Positions 9,061-17,990 of a stretch of 64,000 bases of DNA are shown piece by piece (the first letter of the stretch is position 1; each line of letters starts with the position of its first letter). The DNA lies in contig NZ_CABFVD010000002.1 in NCBI RefSeq assembly GCF_902143515.1, positions 291,088-355,087 of the forward strand, given 5' to 3'. Origin of the DNA: Hathewaya massiliensis (lineage in GTDB: Bacteria > Bacillota > Clostridia > Clostridiales > Clostridiaceae). Position numbers and translations under genes: made by a program. The notes under the pieces are model-generated. The model was not told the origin of the DNA, ran no database searches, and saw only the letters and a list, made by a program, of their open reading frames with translations.

Positions 9061-10353
9061 ATGTCAGAAAAAATTATGCAAAATGAAGAAAGTATTAATT
9101 TAGATATTAGAAAGGCAATTATCCAACTTTTTAATTCAAAAGAATACCATGAGTTAAAACTATATTATGATTTTAAAGGTATTTTTGATATTTTAGGTAT
9201 TATGAGAAATGAGAATGTACATAGCAACTTTTTAGCATGGATACTAAACCCAGATGAGAAGCATGGGCTAAGTAATTATCCAATGCAAAAATTCCTTGAG
9301 ATGATAGTTATGTCATTATTTGATTGTCAGTATGCAAAGGGGCAAAGAAACTTATTTCCAGAACACCTTAGTGATTATATAATAACTGGTAATTATGAGA
9401 TTGTTGATGTGAAAATAGAAAGAGAAAAAATTATTGATAATAATAAAAGAATTGATATATTTATTAATTTATCATTGCAGATTGATAATGAAGAGTCAGA
9501 AATTACTGATATAAAAATAGTTCTAGAAAACAAAGTTTATTCTAAAGAGCATTCAGAACAGACGGTTCAATATTACCAATGGGCAAAAGAAAATTTTAAG
9601 GATAACTGTGAATTAGTATTTTTATATCTTTCACCGATTTCTAATAGTGAGTTACATGACTTGAATGAACAGCAGTGCCAGTGTAAAGAATATATTCAAA
9701 TAAATTATCAATACTTAGTTGATTACCTTTTAGAACCTTGCAAAATGCAGCAGTTATCACTAGAAGCAAGTTCACTGATCGATAATTATTTAAGATGCTT
9801 GAGCTATCCATCAATGGACGAGAAGAGTATTAAGAATGGGGGATTAGTTATGGCAGTTAATGAAAGAGAAAGGAAACTATTACTTGATTTTTGGGAAGGC
9901 AACAAGCCGTTACTTTTAGCAATGTTAAACGTATTAAAGGATGACGAAAATATTGATGAAGAAGAAAGAGAAAACATGGATAACATGATCAGTACAATAT
10001 ACAATAAATCTGGTAAGGATTATAGTAAGTACTTATTTAAAGGAAAGAAATATGCTAAAAATAGATTAGTTTTGGCTGTTATAAAAGAATATATAAATTC
10101 AACAAAAGCAACTTATGATGAGCTTAAAAGTATTTTCGAAGATAGTATTCAAGGAACTTGGGGAGTTTTTCAAACTGTAGAGGGTTTAGTGAGTAGAGAT
10201 ACAAGAAGATATTTTTTAAAATCTGATGAAATTCTTGTAACAGAAGATGGAACAAGAATAGCAGTTTGTAACCAATGGGGTAGTCCTAAAGTTGAGAAAT
10301 TTATAGATACTGCAGTAAAATTAGGATATGAAATTAAAAAAGTAGAAGCATAG
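9061..10353 (+). CDS. PD-(D/E)XK nuclease-like protein (PDDEXK_4 type)
   Basis: 430 residues. The N-terminal region has NVHSNFLAWILNP, characteristic of the PDDEXK_4 family. It is followed by the nuclease core: KRIDIFINL (Asp in the second strand) and IKIVLENKVYSKEHSEQTVQY (the E-x-K pair), then the helix with QTVQYYQWAKENF. The C-terminal 200 residues have no motif I recognise. In this family the fold suggests cleavage of DNA or RNA, but no substrate is known to me. SD agaggtgg lies before the ATG. The gene follows the phosphatase-like gene in a region rich in broken genes, so defence or mobile-element ancestry is possible but unproven. Confidence 0.8.
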   Translation: MSEKIMQNEESINLDIRKAIIQLFNSKEYHELKLYYDFKGIFDILGIMRNENVHSNFLAWILNPDEKHGLSNYPMQKFLEMIVMSLFDCQYAKGQRNLFPEHLSDYIITGNYEIVDVKIEREKIIDNNKRIDIFINLSLQIDNEESEITDIKIVLENKVYSKEHSEQTVQYYQWAKENFKDNCELVFLYLSPISNSELHDLNEQQCQCKEYIQINYQYLVDYLLEPCKMQQLSLEASSLIDNYLRCLSYPSMDEKSIKNGGLVMAVNERERKLLLDFWEGNKPLLLAMLNVLKDDENIDEEERENMDNMISTIYNKSGKDYSKYLFKGKKYAKNRLVLAVIKEYINSTKATYDELKSIFEDSIQGTWGVFQTVEGLVSRDTRRYFLKSDEILVTEDGTRIAVCNQWGSPKVEKFIDTAVKLGYEIKKVEA

Positions 10354-10413
10354 AAATTAAAAAATTGTTAGCATGAAAAATAATAAGATTAAAGTGTTAA
10401 ATATTATATAAAT

Positions 10414-10453
10414 AAAAAGATGTGTTGCTTGTTTAGTAGTACATCTTTTTAAT
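10414..10453 (+). terminator. Terminator after the PDDEXK_4 gene
   Basis: AAAAAGATGT pairs with ACATCTTTTT around a 17-nt loop, about 60 nt after the stop codon. Confidence 0.8.
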
Positions 10454-10755
10454 ATATAATAAATAAATTAATAAAGTTAATTTATAATTTTAGAATTAGA
10501 AAAAATTCTAATAAAAATATGTTATAAAATTATTGTATAATATAAAGTGTAAAAATGTAAAATTATGAAATAAAATAATATTAAGAGTATAAAATACGAA
10601 ATGGTAAAAATATGCTGAAAATTACTAAAGTTAATTATTTAAATTTGTACGCTAAAAAAGATAAATAACAAATGAAGGAGAATTAATTGAATGAGAAATT
10701 TGTAAGTATTATTTATAAGTTTGAGAAATTGAAATAGATTAAGAGGTGGTAAGCA

Positions 10756-11259
10756 ATGGAAGAGAATAACAGTATATTAATATATCAAACAGAAGATGGA
10801 ACAACAAAAGTAGATGTTAGATTAGAAAATGAAACAGTTTGGATGACTCAAAAAGCAATAGCAGAGTTGTATCAAAAAAATGTGAGAACAATTAATGATC
10901 ACATAATAAACATTTATAATGAGGGAGAATTAGAAGAAAGTTTAACTATCCGAAAAAACCGGATAGTTCAAAACGAAGGAAATAGAAGGGTTCAGCGTGA
11001 AGTATCTTTTTATAATTTAGAAATGATAATAGCAATAGGTTATAGAGTACGTTCACATAGAGGTACACAATTTAGAAGGTGGGCAACAGAAAGACTTAAT
11101 GAATATCTAGTAAAAGGCTTCACAATGAACGATGAACGATTAAAAGAAATGAAAAATTTGGGACAAGATTATTTTGAAGAATTAATAGAACGTATTAGAG
11201 ATATAAGGGCTTCAGAAAAGAGATTTTACAAGAAAATTACTGATGATTATGCTGTGTGA
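10756..11259 (+). pseudogene. Truncated RhuM-family protein
   Basis: 167 residues matching the N-terminal half of virulence RhuM family proteins: the ILIYQTEDGTTKVDVRLENE opening, VWMTQKAIAELYQ, YNLEMIIAIGYRVRSHRGTQ, FRRWATERLNEYLVKGF and DIRASEKRFYKKITDDYAV. The family normally continues for another 150 or so residues after the KKITD-YA stretch. Here the frame stops at TGA 11257 and no RhuM-like coding is visible in any frame downstream. SD agaggtgg is intact, so a shortened protein could still be made. RhuM relatives occur on pathogenicity and mobile islands. Their function is unknown. Confidence 0.75.
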
Positions 11260-11370
11260 TTTACAAATTTCTATTGGGGATTTTGATGAAGTAGATAGAA
11301 AAATGATTGGATTATGTTTATTAGATAAAACCTTATAGTAAGGTTAAAATTTTTGTTTTATGGGGGTATT

Positions 11371-11766
11371 ATGGAAACTATTATTGGATGTTCATTAATA
11401 ATACATGATGATAACAAAAAAGTTCTAATCGCACAAAGAAGCCAGATTAAACATAAATTTCCTATGTTGTGGGAAACAGTGGGTGGAACTTTAGAAAATG
11501 AAGAAACTCCTGAAGAATGCATTAGAAGAGAAGTTGAGGAAGAATTAAATTGTGAAATTAGTGAATTAAAGCTGTTTAAAGTCTATGTTATAAATTCAGA
11601 TAATCGCTATGTTCTAATTGTATACGCAGGTAAAATAATTGGAGAAGTAAAACCAAATATTGAGATAGAAAAAGTCCAATGGATAAGTAGAAATGATATT
11701 AATAAATATGAGTTTATGGGAAATTGTAAAGATAAGATTATAGATTTTTACAGTGAAATTCAATAA
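11371..11766 (+). CDS. Nudix hydrolase
   Basis: About 131 residues from ATG 11371 (SD gggggt 4 nt upstream). A TTG 18 nt further up is open but has no SD. The Nudix box GGTLENEETPEECIRREVEE fits GX5EX7REUXEE and coordinates Mg2+ for hydrolysis of a nucleoside diphosphate-X substrate. The opening IIGCSLIIHDDNKKVLIAQR is MutT-like. The specific substrate (oxidised nucleotide, sugar nucleotide or other) cannot be decided. It lies 112 nt after the broken RhuM gene and upstream of a second Nudix gene. Confidence 0.85.
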   Translation: METIIGCSLIIHDDNKKVLIAQRSQIKHKFPMLWETVGGTLENEETPEECIRREVEEELNCEISELKLFKVYVINSDNRYVLIVYAGKIIGEVKPNIEIEKVQWISRNDINKYEFMGNCKDKIIDFYSEIQ

Positions 11767-11952
11767 ATATAGTAGATAATGGATTATTAATATGTTCATT
11801 GTTGCATTATTTATGCAGAAAATAAAATATGATAACAAGGTGAGCAATATATGGATTTTTGAATAGTAATATAAAACTAAAGATAAGTAATTTGAATCAA
11901 TAATCAATTTTACAGAGAATTAATGGTTAGTTATTTGAGGGGGGGGATTTAT

Positions 11953-12936
11953 ATGGAAATTAAAACAAGTGATTTAGGAACAGTAAATGATGAAGAATTA
12001 AAATTTGCCGTTATAATATCAAGATTTAATGGAAAATTCCTATATGTTAGACATAAAGAAAGAGACACTTGGGAAGTGCCAGGTGGACATAGAGAGTTAA
12101 ATGAGGATATTAATTATACCGCAGCAAGAGAACTAAAAGAAGAAACAGGCGCAGTTAGATTTAATATAAAGCCTATATGTGATTACTCTGTAAAAAGAGA
12201 AAATGTTGATAAAAATTATGGAAGATTATTTTACGCAGAAATTCAAGAGTTAGGTGAACTTCATAATTTAGAGATTGGAGAAATTGCATTATTTGAGGAT
12301 ATACCAGAGAATTTAACATACCCACAAATTCAGCCTATTTTGATTAATGAATTAGAGAAGAGAATGAAATCAGCAGAGTTAATAGACATAGTTTCAAAAA
12401 TAGTAGAGGAACAATGCAAAAGCAAGGATAATATATTTGGTTACTCAGGGTGGACATGTCACATTGTTAGTGTAGTTAAACATGCTAAAATTTTAGCAAA
12501 AAGGATGGGGGCTGATGAAGAAATAGTTGAACTTGCAGCCTTATTACATGACTATGCAAGTGTAAAAGATAAAAATATGTATGAAGAGCATCATATATAT
12601 GGAGCAATAGAAGCAGAGAAAATTCTTAAAGAATTAGATTACCCACAAGAAAAAATAGAAGTTATAAAAGATTGTATTTTGTGTCATAGAGGCAGTGTAA
12701 GGAAGAAACAAAAAACTAAGGAAGCAGTATGTGTAGCAAGCGCAGATGCCATGGCTCATATAGATCAAGTACCATCATTATTACATCTTGTTTATCATAA
12801 TAGAAAAATGGATGTAAAAGAAGGGGCAGAATGGGTAAGTAGAAAACTTGAAAGAAGTTGGAACAAATTATGTCCAGAAGCAAAGGAAATAATGAAAGAG
12901 AAATATGAGAGTGCTAAAGTGGTTTTAAAAGGGTGA
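11953..12936 (+). CDS. Nudix-HD fusion hydrolase
   Basis: Two hydrolase domains in one chain of 327 residues from ATG 11953 (run of G as SD, 5-6 nt spacing). Residues about 1-135 are Nudix: VPGGHRELNEDINYTAAREL followed by KEETGA, in front of family-typical YAEI strands. Residues about 140-327 are an HD phosphohydrolase: HIVSVVKHAKILAKRM, LAALLHDYAS (the HD pair) and EEHHIYGAIEAEKIL, then DADAMAHID-like (seen as SADAMAHID). HD domains hydrolyse phosphate esters with metals, so the fusion suggests two-step breakdown of a phosphorylated metabolite. Which one is unknown. Confidence 0.85.
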   Translation: MEIKTSDLGTVNDEELKFAVIISRFNGKFLYVRHKERDTWEVPGGHRELNEDINYTAARELKEETGAVRFNIKPICDYSVKRENVDKNYGRLFYAEIQELGELHNLEIGEIALFEDIPENLTYPQIQPILINELEKRMKSAELIDIVSKIVEEQCKSKDNIFGYSGWTCHIVSVVKHAKILAKRMGADEEIVELAALLHDYASVKDKNMYEEHHIYGAIEAEKILKELDYPQEKIEVIKDCILCHRGSVRKKQKTKEAVCVASADAMAHIDQVPSLLHLVYHNRKMDVKEGAEWVSRKLERSWNKLCPEAKEIMKEKYESAKVVLKG

Positions 12937-13089
12937 ACAGTAAAGATAAAACAAAATGTGAATGTAAATATGGGGACTAAAGTATAGTAAAAATTATAAA
13001 TTAGTCTAGAGGTGGATAATTTTTCTGATGGATATAAGTTTTATGATATAATAAAGAAAAAATAATAATTATTACATGGGGGTATAGTT

Positions 13090-13530
13090 ATGGAGAATGT
13101 TGATTTTGATAGAATAAGGAGAGTAGCGGAAGATTATTATAGAAGTGGAGATTTTTTTTGTTCTGAGGCAGTAGTTAAAACAATAAGGGATGAGTTTAAA
13201 CTAGAGATTTCAGATGAAGCTATAGCCATGGCTTCAGGATTTCCTGTAGGAATAGGTGGAGCAGGATGTACATGTGGAGCTATTACAGGAGGAATTATGG
13301 CTATTGGGATGGTGTTTGGGAGAAAAGAAGCAAAAGATCCAAGGGTACAAAAGGCAATGAGTCTTAGCAAAGAGTTACATGATAGCTTTAAAGAAAAACA
13401 CGGTAGCCTTTGTTGTAGATATCTAACTAAAGGCATGGAATTAGGATCAACGGAGCATATGAATCAGTGTATACAATTTACAGGGGAAGTAGCAGAAAAA
13501 GTGGCAAGAATAATAGTTGATAATAGATAA
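13090..13530 (+). CDS. C_GCAxxG_C_C family protein
   Basis: 146 residues with the cysteine pattern that names the family: FFCSEAVVKTI, GGAGCTCGAITGGIMAIGMV, LCCRYLTKGM and MNQCIQFTGEVAEKVARII. These proteins are thought to bind metal or redox cofactors and often occur near redox enzymes in anaerobes. The function is not established. SD gggggt lies 8 nt before the ATG. It appears monocistronic, followed by a weak hairpin terminator at 13646. Confidence 0.85.
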   Translation: MENVDFDRIRRVAEDYYRSGDFFCSEAVVKTIRDEFKLEISDEAIAMASGFPVGIGGAGCTCGAITGGIMAIGMVFGRKEAKDPRVQKAMSLSKELHDSFKEKHGSLCCRYLTKGMELGSTEHMNQCIQFTGEVAEKVARIIVDNR

Positions 13531-13645
13531 ATGGTGTTTAATAGAACCTAATCAATTACAAGCTGAAGTAAATGACTATGGTTCGAAGATATAGGAACTT
13601 TTTGGGGTTTTGCAATAAGACAAAATTAAACTAATGCTATTTATT

Positions 13646-13676
13646 GGAGTGGGTAATCTTACTTACTCCTTATTTT
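13646..13676 (+). terminator. Probable terminator
   Basis: GGAGT/ACTCC closing stem with inner GGTAA/TTAC pairing, followed by TTATTTTAT, 115 nt after the preceding stop. Confidence 0.55.
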
Positions 13677-13755
13677 ATAAAATATATCCGAATGTTTATT
13701 GTACAATTAATTATAAACTATTCAACTTTAGCAAAATAAATGGGGGATAATTTAT

Positions 13756-14892
13756 ATGTATTTAATTAATAAAGAAGTTAATAGAATTTCTAGTGTACAA
13801 CAAAAAAACTTTACCGAATTAGGTTTTAAAGAAAGAGCTCATTTACAGGAATGGATTGCATATAATCCTAAATGTTTAGGAGAAGAATTGCTTATTATTC
13901 AAAAAGAATTTGATGGATTTGATGATACTAGAGAAAGATTGGATTTATTAGCTTTGGATAAGCATGGGAATTTAGTTATTATTGAAAATAAACTTGATGA
14001 TACAGGAAGAGATGTAACATGGCAATCATTAAAATATGCCTCATATTGTTCAAGTTTATCTAAAAATCAAATAAAAGATATATATCAAAAGTATTTAGAT
14101 ACTCAAGGTATAGAAGAAAAGGCAGAGGATAAAATAATTGATTTTTTTGATAATATTGATTATGAGGATATAACATTAAATTCGGGGCAATCTCAAAGAA
14201 TTATAATGGTAGCTGGTTCATTTAGAAAAGAAGTTACTTCCACTGTCTTATGGCTTATGAATTATAAATTAAATATAAAATGTATAAAAGTAACACCATA
14301 TCAATTGGGAGAACAATTATTTTTAGATTTAAGACAGATAATACCTATTAAAGAAGCTGAAGAATATACTATTAAAATGGCAGAAAAAAGTGAAGAAGAA
14401 AATGTTACCAAAAATCAAATAACAGGTAGATATAGTGTTAGGTTAGAGTTTTGGAATAAGTTATTAAAGGTTCTTAAAGAGAAAGAGAACTTTAATTTAT
14501 TCTCCAATATAAATCCTTCAAAAGATAACTACATTGGAGCTAGTTCATCAATTGCTAATGTAGCATATATATTTAGAATTACTAAGGAGTATGTTAGGGT
14601 TGAACTATGCATGTATAACCCTAATAAGGAATTCAATGAGTTTATTTTTGATACCCTAAAACAGAGGAAAGAAGAAATAGAGACAAGGTTTGGAAAAGCT
14701 TTAGAATGGGAAAGACGTGAGGATATCAAATCTTCATATATTATATATAAGTTAGAAAATGTTAATATCTTTAATAGAGATGATTGGGATAAAATGATTG
14801 AATTCCTAGTAGAGAACATGATAAAGTTAGAAGAAGTTTTCAGACCAATATTAAAAGAAGTAAAAGAGGAGCTTAAAAATAAAGACTTTTAA
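13756..14892 (+). CDS. DUF4268/NucS-like PD-(D/E)XK protein
   Basis: 378 residues. Residues about 25-85 form an endonuclease-like core: FKERAHLQEWIAYNPKCLGE, then RLDLLALDKHGNLVIIENKL with the D...ExK triad, then DDTGRDVTWQSLKYASY. This is the pattern of DUF4268-containing proteins with a NucS-like N-terminal nuclease fold. The C-terminal part (about 225-375) holds the DUF4268-like region with LEFWNKLLKVL and REDIKSSYIIYKLEN. SD tggggga lies before the ATG. Such genes often sit in defence or mobile islands, and this is the second unrelated PD-(D/E)XK gene within 5 kb. The target is unknown. Confidence 0.8.
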   Translation: MYLINKEVNRISSVQQKNFTELGFKERAHLQEWIAYNPKCLGEELLIIQKEFDGFDDTRERLDLLALDKHGNLVIIENKLDDTGRDVTWQSLKYASYCSSLSKNQIKDIYQKYLDTQGIEEKAEDKIIDFFDNIDYEDITLNSGQSQRIIMVAGSFRKEVTSTVLWLMNYKLNIKCIKVTPYQLGEQLFLDLRQIIPIKEAEEYTIKMAEKSEEENVTKNQITGRYSVRLEFWNKLLKVLKEKENFNLFSNINPSKDNYIGASSSIANVAYIFRITKEYVRVELCMYNPNKEFNEFIFDTLKQRKEEIETRFGKALEWERREDIKSSYIIYKLENVNIFNRDDWDKMIEFLVENMIKLEEVFRPILKEVKEELKNKDF

Positions 14893-14939
14893 ATGCTTTT
14901 ATTGAGCATAATATATTAAATAAAAAGGAGGAATTTCAA

Positions 14940-15179
14940 ATGGCAGATATAAAATTTGATATTGTAAAAAATCTAGGAATCCTATCAGAAGGTTCAAAGG
15001 GATGGAAAAAAGAAGTAAATGTTATGAGCTGGAGTGGAAGAAAAGCTAAAATTGATATTCGTGATTGGGATGAAAAACATGAGAAAATGGGAAAAGGTAT
15101 TACATTAAGCAAAGAAGAATTAAAAGCATTAAAGGATATTTTAAATGAGATAGATGTAGAGACTTTAGATATTGAATAA
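14940..15179 (+). CDS. YdbC-like PC4/p15 ssDNA-binding protein
   Basis: 79 residues: the KFDIVKNLGILSEGSKGWKK opening, EVNVMSWSGRKAKIDIRDWD, and KGITLSKEELKALKDILNEI. This matches the bacterial PC4-domain family typified by YdbC, which binds single-stranded DNA as a dimer. A clear SD (aaggagg) precedes the ATG. It starts 47 nt after the nuclease-like gene and may be cotranscribed with it. A link between the two is only positional. Confidence 0.85.
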   Translation: MADIKFDIVKNLGILSEGSKGWKKEVNVMSWSGRKAKIDIRDWDEKHEKMGKGITLSKEELKALKDILNEIDVETLDIE

Positions 15180-15324
15180 TGGAATACTCAACTTAAATGT
15201 GAAATAGATATTTTAAAGGGAAGAAATAAATAGAATAACAATAAAAATATTTGTAATAATATTCCTTAGAATAATAGATAATTTCATATTGAATGTTATG
15301 ACTACATTATATAAGGGGGGAATT

Positions 15325-15810
15325 ATGGGGAATCAAGAATACTTAGAATTTGTTAGAAATGGATTTGGAGGAAAAGCCTTAATAAAAGAAAACACCACGG
15401 ATACATTAGTTACATATGAAGAAGTGTTCAAGTGGAGCTGGATTGCAACAAAGCTTAAAATTTTTTCATTTGTAAATTTTGTTGAAACTATTGAACTTGA
15501 CACAATAAAAGAGTATTCTAGCAAATGCTTAAAACGTGCTATCAAAGAAAAACATGGGCTACCAAGAGGATTTCAAAATGGCGTTTTAAGTTATAATGTT
15601 TTGGTTTGCAATTATGCTACACCAGAAGCTATTGCTTTTGTTACTAAGCAACCTAATAAACATTATAGTGCTTTTGAAGTTCCTATTATTTTTGATGTAT
15701 CAAACAGCCAATTGCATTATTATCAAGGTGATATAGTTTGGGGCATGGTCTATAATTCATTTATAAAGGAATATATATATGAGCATTTTAATCCTGTTAA
15801 ATTAACATAA
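15325..15810 (+). CDS. Conserved hypothetical protein
   Basis: 161 residues from ATG 15325 (SD aagggggg, 4-5 nt spacing). An in-frame ATG 36 nt upstream lacks an SD. I do not recognise the family. It is soluble, alpha/beta in character, with no signal peptide and no membrane segment. Conserved-looking patches are KHGLPRGFQNGVLSYNVLVC and AFEVPIIFDVSNSQLHYYQ. It appears to be a lone gene. Confidence 0.6.
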   Translation: MGNQEYLEFVRNGFGGKALIKENTTDTLVTYEEVFKWSWIATKLKIFSFVNFVETIELDTIKEYSSKCLKRAIKEKHGLPRGFQNGVLSYNVLVCNYATPEAIAFVTKQPNKHYSAFEVPIIFDVSNSQLHYYQGDIVWGMVYNSFIKEYIYEHFNPVKLT

Positions 15811-15972
15811 GATTTGCTTCACAATATTATTATTCAGAATTAAAGTTCAGCAAATAAACATATTAAGATAAATTTATTAGTTTAGAACTCTGTTTATATT
15901 TAGAGAGGTTTTTCATGAAACTTAAATCAAAAAGAATGAAAATAGTTATTAATTGGAAAAGAGACAATTGCT

Positions 15973-16386
15973 ATGGTATGGAGTAAAACTAAAAAACACT
16001 TAAAAAGTTTTATATGTGATTCTTTAAAAGATAGAGTAGAGTTTCACTGCTCTAATTATAGAATGCATGATGGTATTGGTAGGACTTATATAACTATAGA
16101 TGGTAAAGAAGTATATAATATGTGTACATTAAAAAGAGATTATTACAGAACACCAGTAGAAGGTACATATTCTCAAGTTGAGTTTATGGAAATACTACGC
16201 AAATACTTTAATACTTCCATAGAAGAATCCCTAAATATAGAAAATACTCTAGTGAAAATATTAGTAGTTTTAGATAGAAGAATAGGAAAAAGAACTCTAA
16301 TAAGTATGAAGGAAAGCATAGAAAATGAAGAGGATATAGTAAAATATTTTTACAAATTAAGATGTGAGGCTGAGGGAGTTGAGTAG
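15973..16386 (+). CDS. SF0329-like conserved protein
   Basis: 137 residues beginning MVWSKTKKHLKSFICDSLKD, then RVEFHCSNYRMHDGIGRTYI and TIDGKEVYNMCTL. This pattern is seen in the small SF0329 family (W-S-K-x-K-K, then a GRxYITxDxKEV strand). The function is unknown. The SD is weak (ggaaaagagac about 12 nt upstream). Immediately downstream begins a fragment of an ATPase gene, so the gene lies at the edge of decayed DNA. Confidence 0.6.
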   Translation: MVWSKTKKHLKSFICDSLKDRVEFHCSNYRMHDGIGRTYITIDGKEVYNMCTLKRDYYRTPVEGTYSQVEFMEILRKYFNTSIEESLNIENTLVKILVVLDRRIGKRTLISMKESIENEEDIVKYFYKLRCEAEGVE

Positions 16387-16420
16387 CAGTTGAATATGGG
16401 GATATTGCAGAGTAATCAAT

Positions 16421-16540
16421 ATTCAAGACTCTCAATTTGTTATAGCAACACATTCTCCAATCATCATGGCATATCCTAATTCAGTGATCTATGAGATCAA
16501 AGATGAAATTAAAAAGGTAAATATCATTTTCTATAAGTAA
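16421..16540 (+). pseudogene. 3' remnant of an AAA/ABC-type ATPase gene
   Basis: The frame starting at 16421 reads IQDSQFVIATHSPIIMAYPN, then SVIYEIKDEIKKVNIIFYK and a stop at 16538. ATHSPI is the switch/H-loop histidine region of AAA_21-type ATPases (often defence or OLD-like proteins), and MAYPN plus IYEI are typical of the strand that follows. Nothing of the Walker A/B part remains upstream: the frame runs into TGA at 16391. The gene was evidently deleted except for its tail. Confidence 0.75.
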
Positions 16541-16736
16541 ATCTTGCTTAAAAAATAAGCAATGTAATTATGGGGAATGATATTTTTTTATTTAAGACAA
16601 AATGTTACACAAAATTTAAATTAAATATGATATATTCATATAAATTACTTTAAAAATATGAAATCAAAACTATTAAAATTTTTTTCTGATGCAATACCTT
16701 AATTGAAGGAATGAGGTAAAATAAAGGAGGTCCAAC

Positions 16737-17516
16737 ATGGGTAAGTTTTTAAAATCAAAGAGTTTTATAATAAGCATACTTTGTATAATTACTTTAATCA
16801 TAGGTGGAACCTTAGTATTTGTTAATAGACAAAAGGATAATAAAGAAGTTGATGAAAATATGAGTACTAAAAATTCTAATACTAAGAACACCACTACTAA
16901 AAATAAAGTTAATGCAAAAGGCACTGAGAAAAAACAAATTCATAGCACGCATAAAATTGAAACCAGTTGGGTGAAAGATCCAAAGGAGCCTAAGAATTTA
17001 CTGGAAGTTACAAAAGACAATTCTATAGTAAAGGTAAGGGTAAAATCATTAGGGGAACCAGCATTTTTAGAAAAAACAAGTGACTTTTCCGATCCAAATC
17101 CATTTACACCAGTGGAAGTTATAGTAGAACAAACACTAGATGGAGAAGCTTTAAATAACTTAAAAACAATTTATCTAAGAGGTGGAGATGTTAAGATATC
17201 GGAGCTAATGAAAACTTTAGACCAAGAATCCATTGAAAAAATGGGACTTGATACATTAATAGAAGAAAAAGAGAGTATGTATATTTCATATAAATCAGAC
17301 TATGATTACAATTTAAAACCTAATGAAGAATATATTCTTATTGTAGCGAAAAACTCAAATAATACTCATACTGTTGTGGGTAATGGTTACGGAATCTTTA
17401 AAGAAGATAAGGAGATGAAAAAGGATAAATCAAGTCCATCAGAGGTTGCGTTAATAAATGTGTTAACAAATAAAGAATTAACAGATAAAAATGGGAACGT
17501 ATTAAAGCGTAAATAA
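16737..17516 (+). CDS. Membrane-anchored or secreted protein of unknown function
   Basis: 259 residues. A single N-terminal hydrophobic segment (about 10-29, SFIISILCIITLIIGGTLVF) is followed by an Asn/Thr/Lys-rich linker with a run of NTKNTTTKN type to about residue 75. The C-terminal domain of about 180 residues (VKVRVKSLGEPAFLEKT, VIVEQTLDGEAL, YLRGGDV, EYILIVAKNSN) looks like a beta-rich extracellular domain. No lipobox is present. SD aaaggaggt lies 5 nt before the ATG. No function is proposed. Confidence 0.65.
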   Translation: MGKFLKSKSFIISILCIITLIIGGTLVFVNRQKDNKEVDENMSTKNSNTKNTTTKNKVNAKGTEKKQIHSTHKIETSWVKDPKEPKNLLEVTKDNSIVKVRVKSLGEPAFLEKTSDFSDPNPFTPVEVIVEQTLDGEALNNLKTIYLRGGDVKISELMKTLDQESIEKMGLDTLIEEKESMYISYKSDYDYNLKPNEEYILIVAKNSNNTHTVVGNGYGIFKEDKEMKKDKSSPSEVALINVLTNKELTDKNGNVLKRK

Positions 17517-17536
17517 TATATGATATAATCTATTAA

Positions 17537-17597
17537 TCAGGGACGTAGGTGCTTTTCTCTTCTAAGGAAGGATTAGAGCAAGTAGTCATGGGATAAA
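17537..17597 (+). repeat. Degenerate dispersed repeat
   Basis: CAGGGACGTAGGTG, CTTTTCTCTT and TAGTCATGGGATAAA occur in the same order at 52755-52885 with a longer middle section. The last block recurs at 57786. It is non-coding and lies between two genes. Confidence 0.5.
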
Positions 17598-17627
17598 TTT
17601 CTATAGGGGATGATTGGGGTGTTTAAA

Positions 17628-17951
17628 ATGTTGTTTTTTATTTTTTTTGCTTTTATAATTTTTATGTGGGTTACTAGATATATTAAAAATGAAAACTCAC
17701 CAATTATATCTACGAAAGCACGAGTTATAAGGAAAAAAATAGATGCTCATACGCATACAGATGCTAATGGGACCATGACAAGGAATGAAACTTTTATATT
17801 AGTATTTGAACTTGATACTGGTAGTGAACTTAGACTTACAGTTAGAAGGCGTGTTTTTAGAAATATAACAGAGAATGAATGGGGAACATTAACTTTTCAA
17901 GGTACACGTTTTTTGAAGTTTGAATCTCCAAGTGGAATTATGGAAAAATAA
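17628..17951 (+). CDS. DUF2500 family membrane protein
   Basis: 107 residues from ATG 17628 (SD ggggtg 6 nt upstream). GTG 17619 and ATG 17610 are in-frame alternatives. One N-terminal membrane segment (MLFFIFFAFIIFMWV) is followed by the DUF2500 domain: KARVIRKKIDAHTH, TFILVFELDTGSELRLTV and FQGTRFLKFE. The small domain resembles an OB or beta-barrel fold facing the outside. The function is not known. It is followed after 39 nt by a Nudix gene. Confidence 0.75.
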   Translation: MLFFIFFAFIIFMWVTRYIKNENSPIISTKARVIRKKIDAHTHTDANGTMTRNETFILVFELDTGSELRLTVRRRVFRNITENEWGTLTFQGTRFLKFESPSGIMEK

Positions 17952-17990
17952 GATGTACCAAATAGCGTTTAAAAAATCTGGAGGGTTATC

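Noticed and set aside
10687-10737. 17-codon ORF (TTG start, SD aaggag) upstream of the RhuM gene
   Set aside because: Very short, AT-rich and without a coupled or conserved feature; not supported as a gene.
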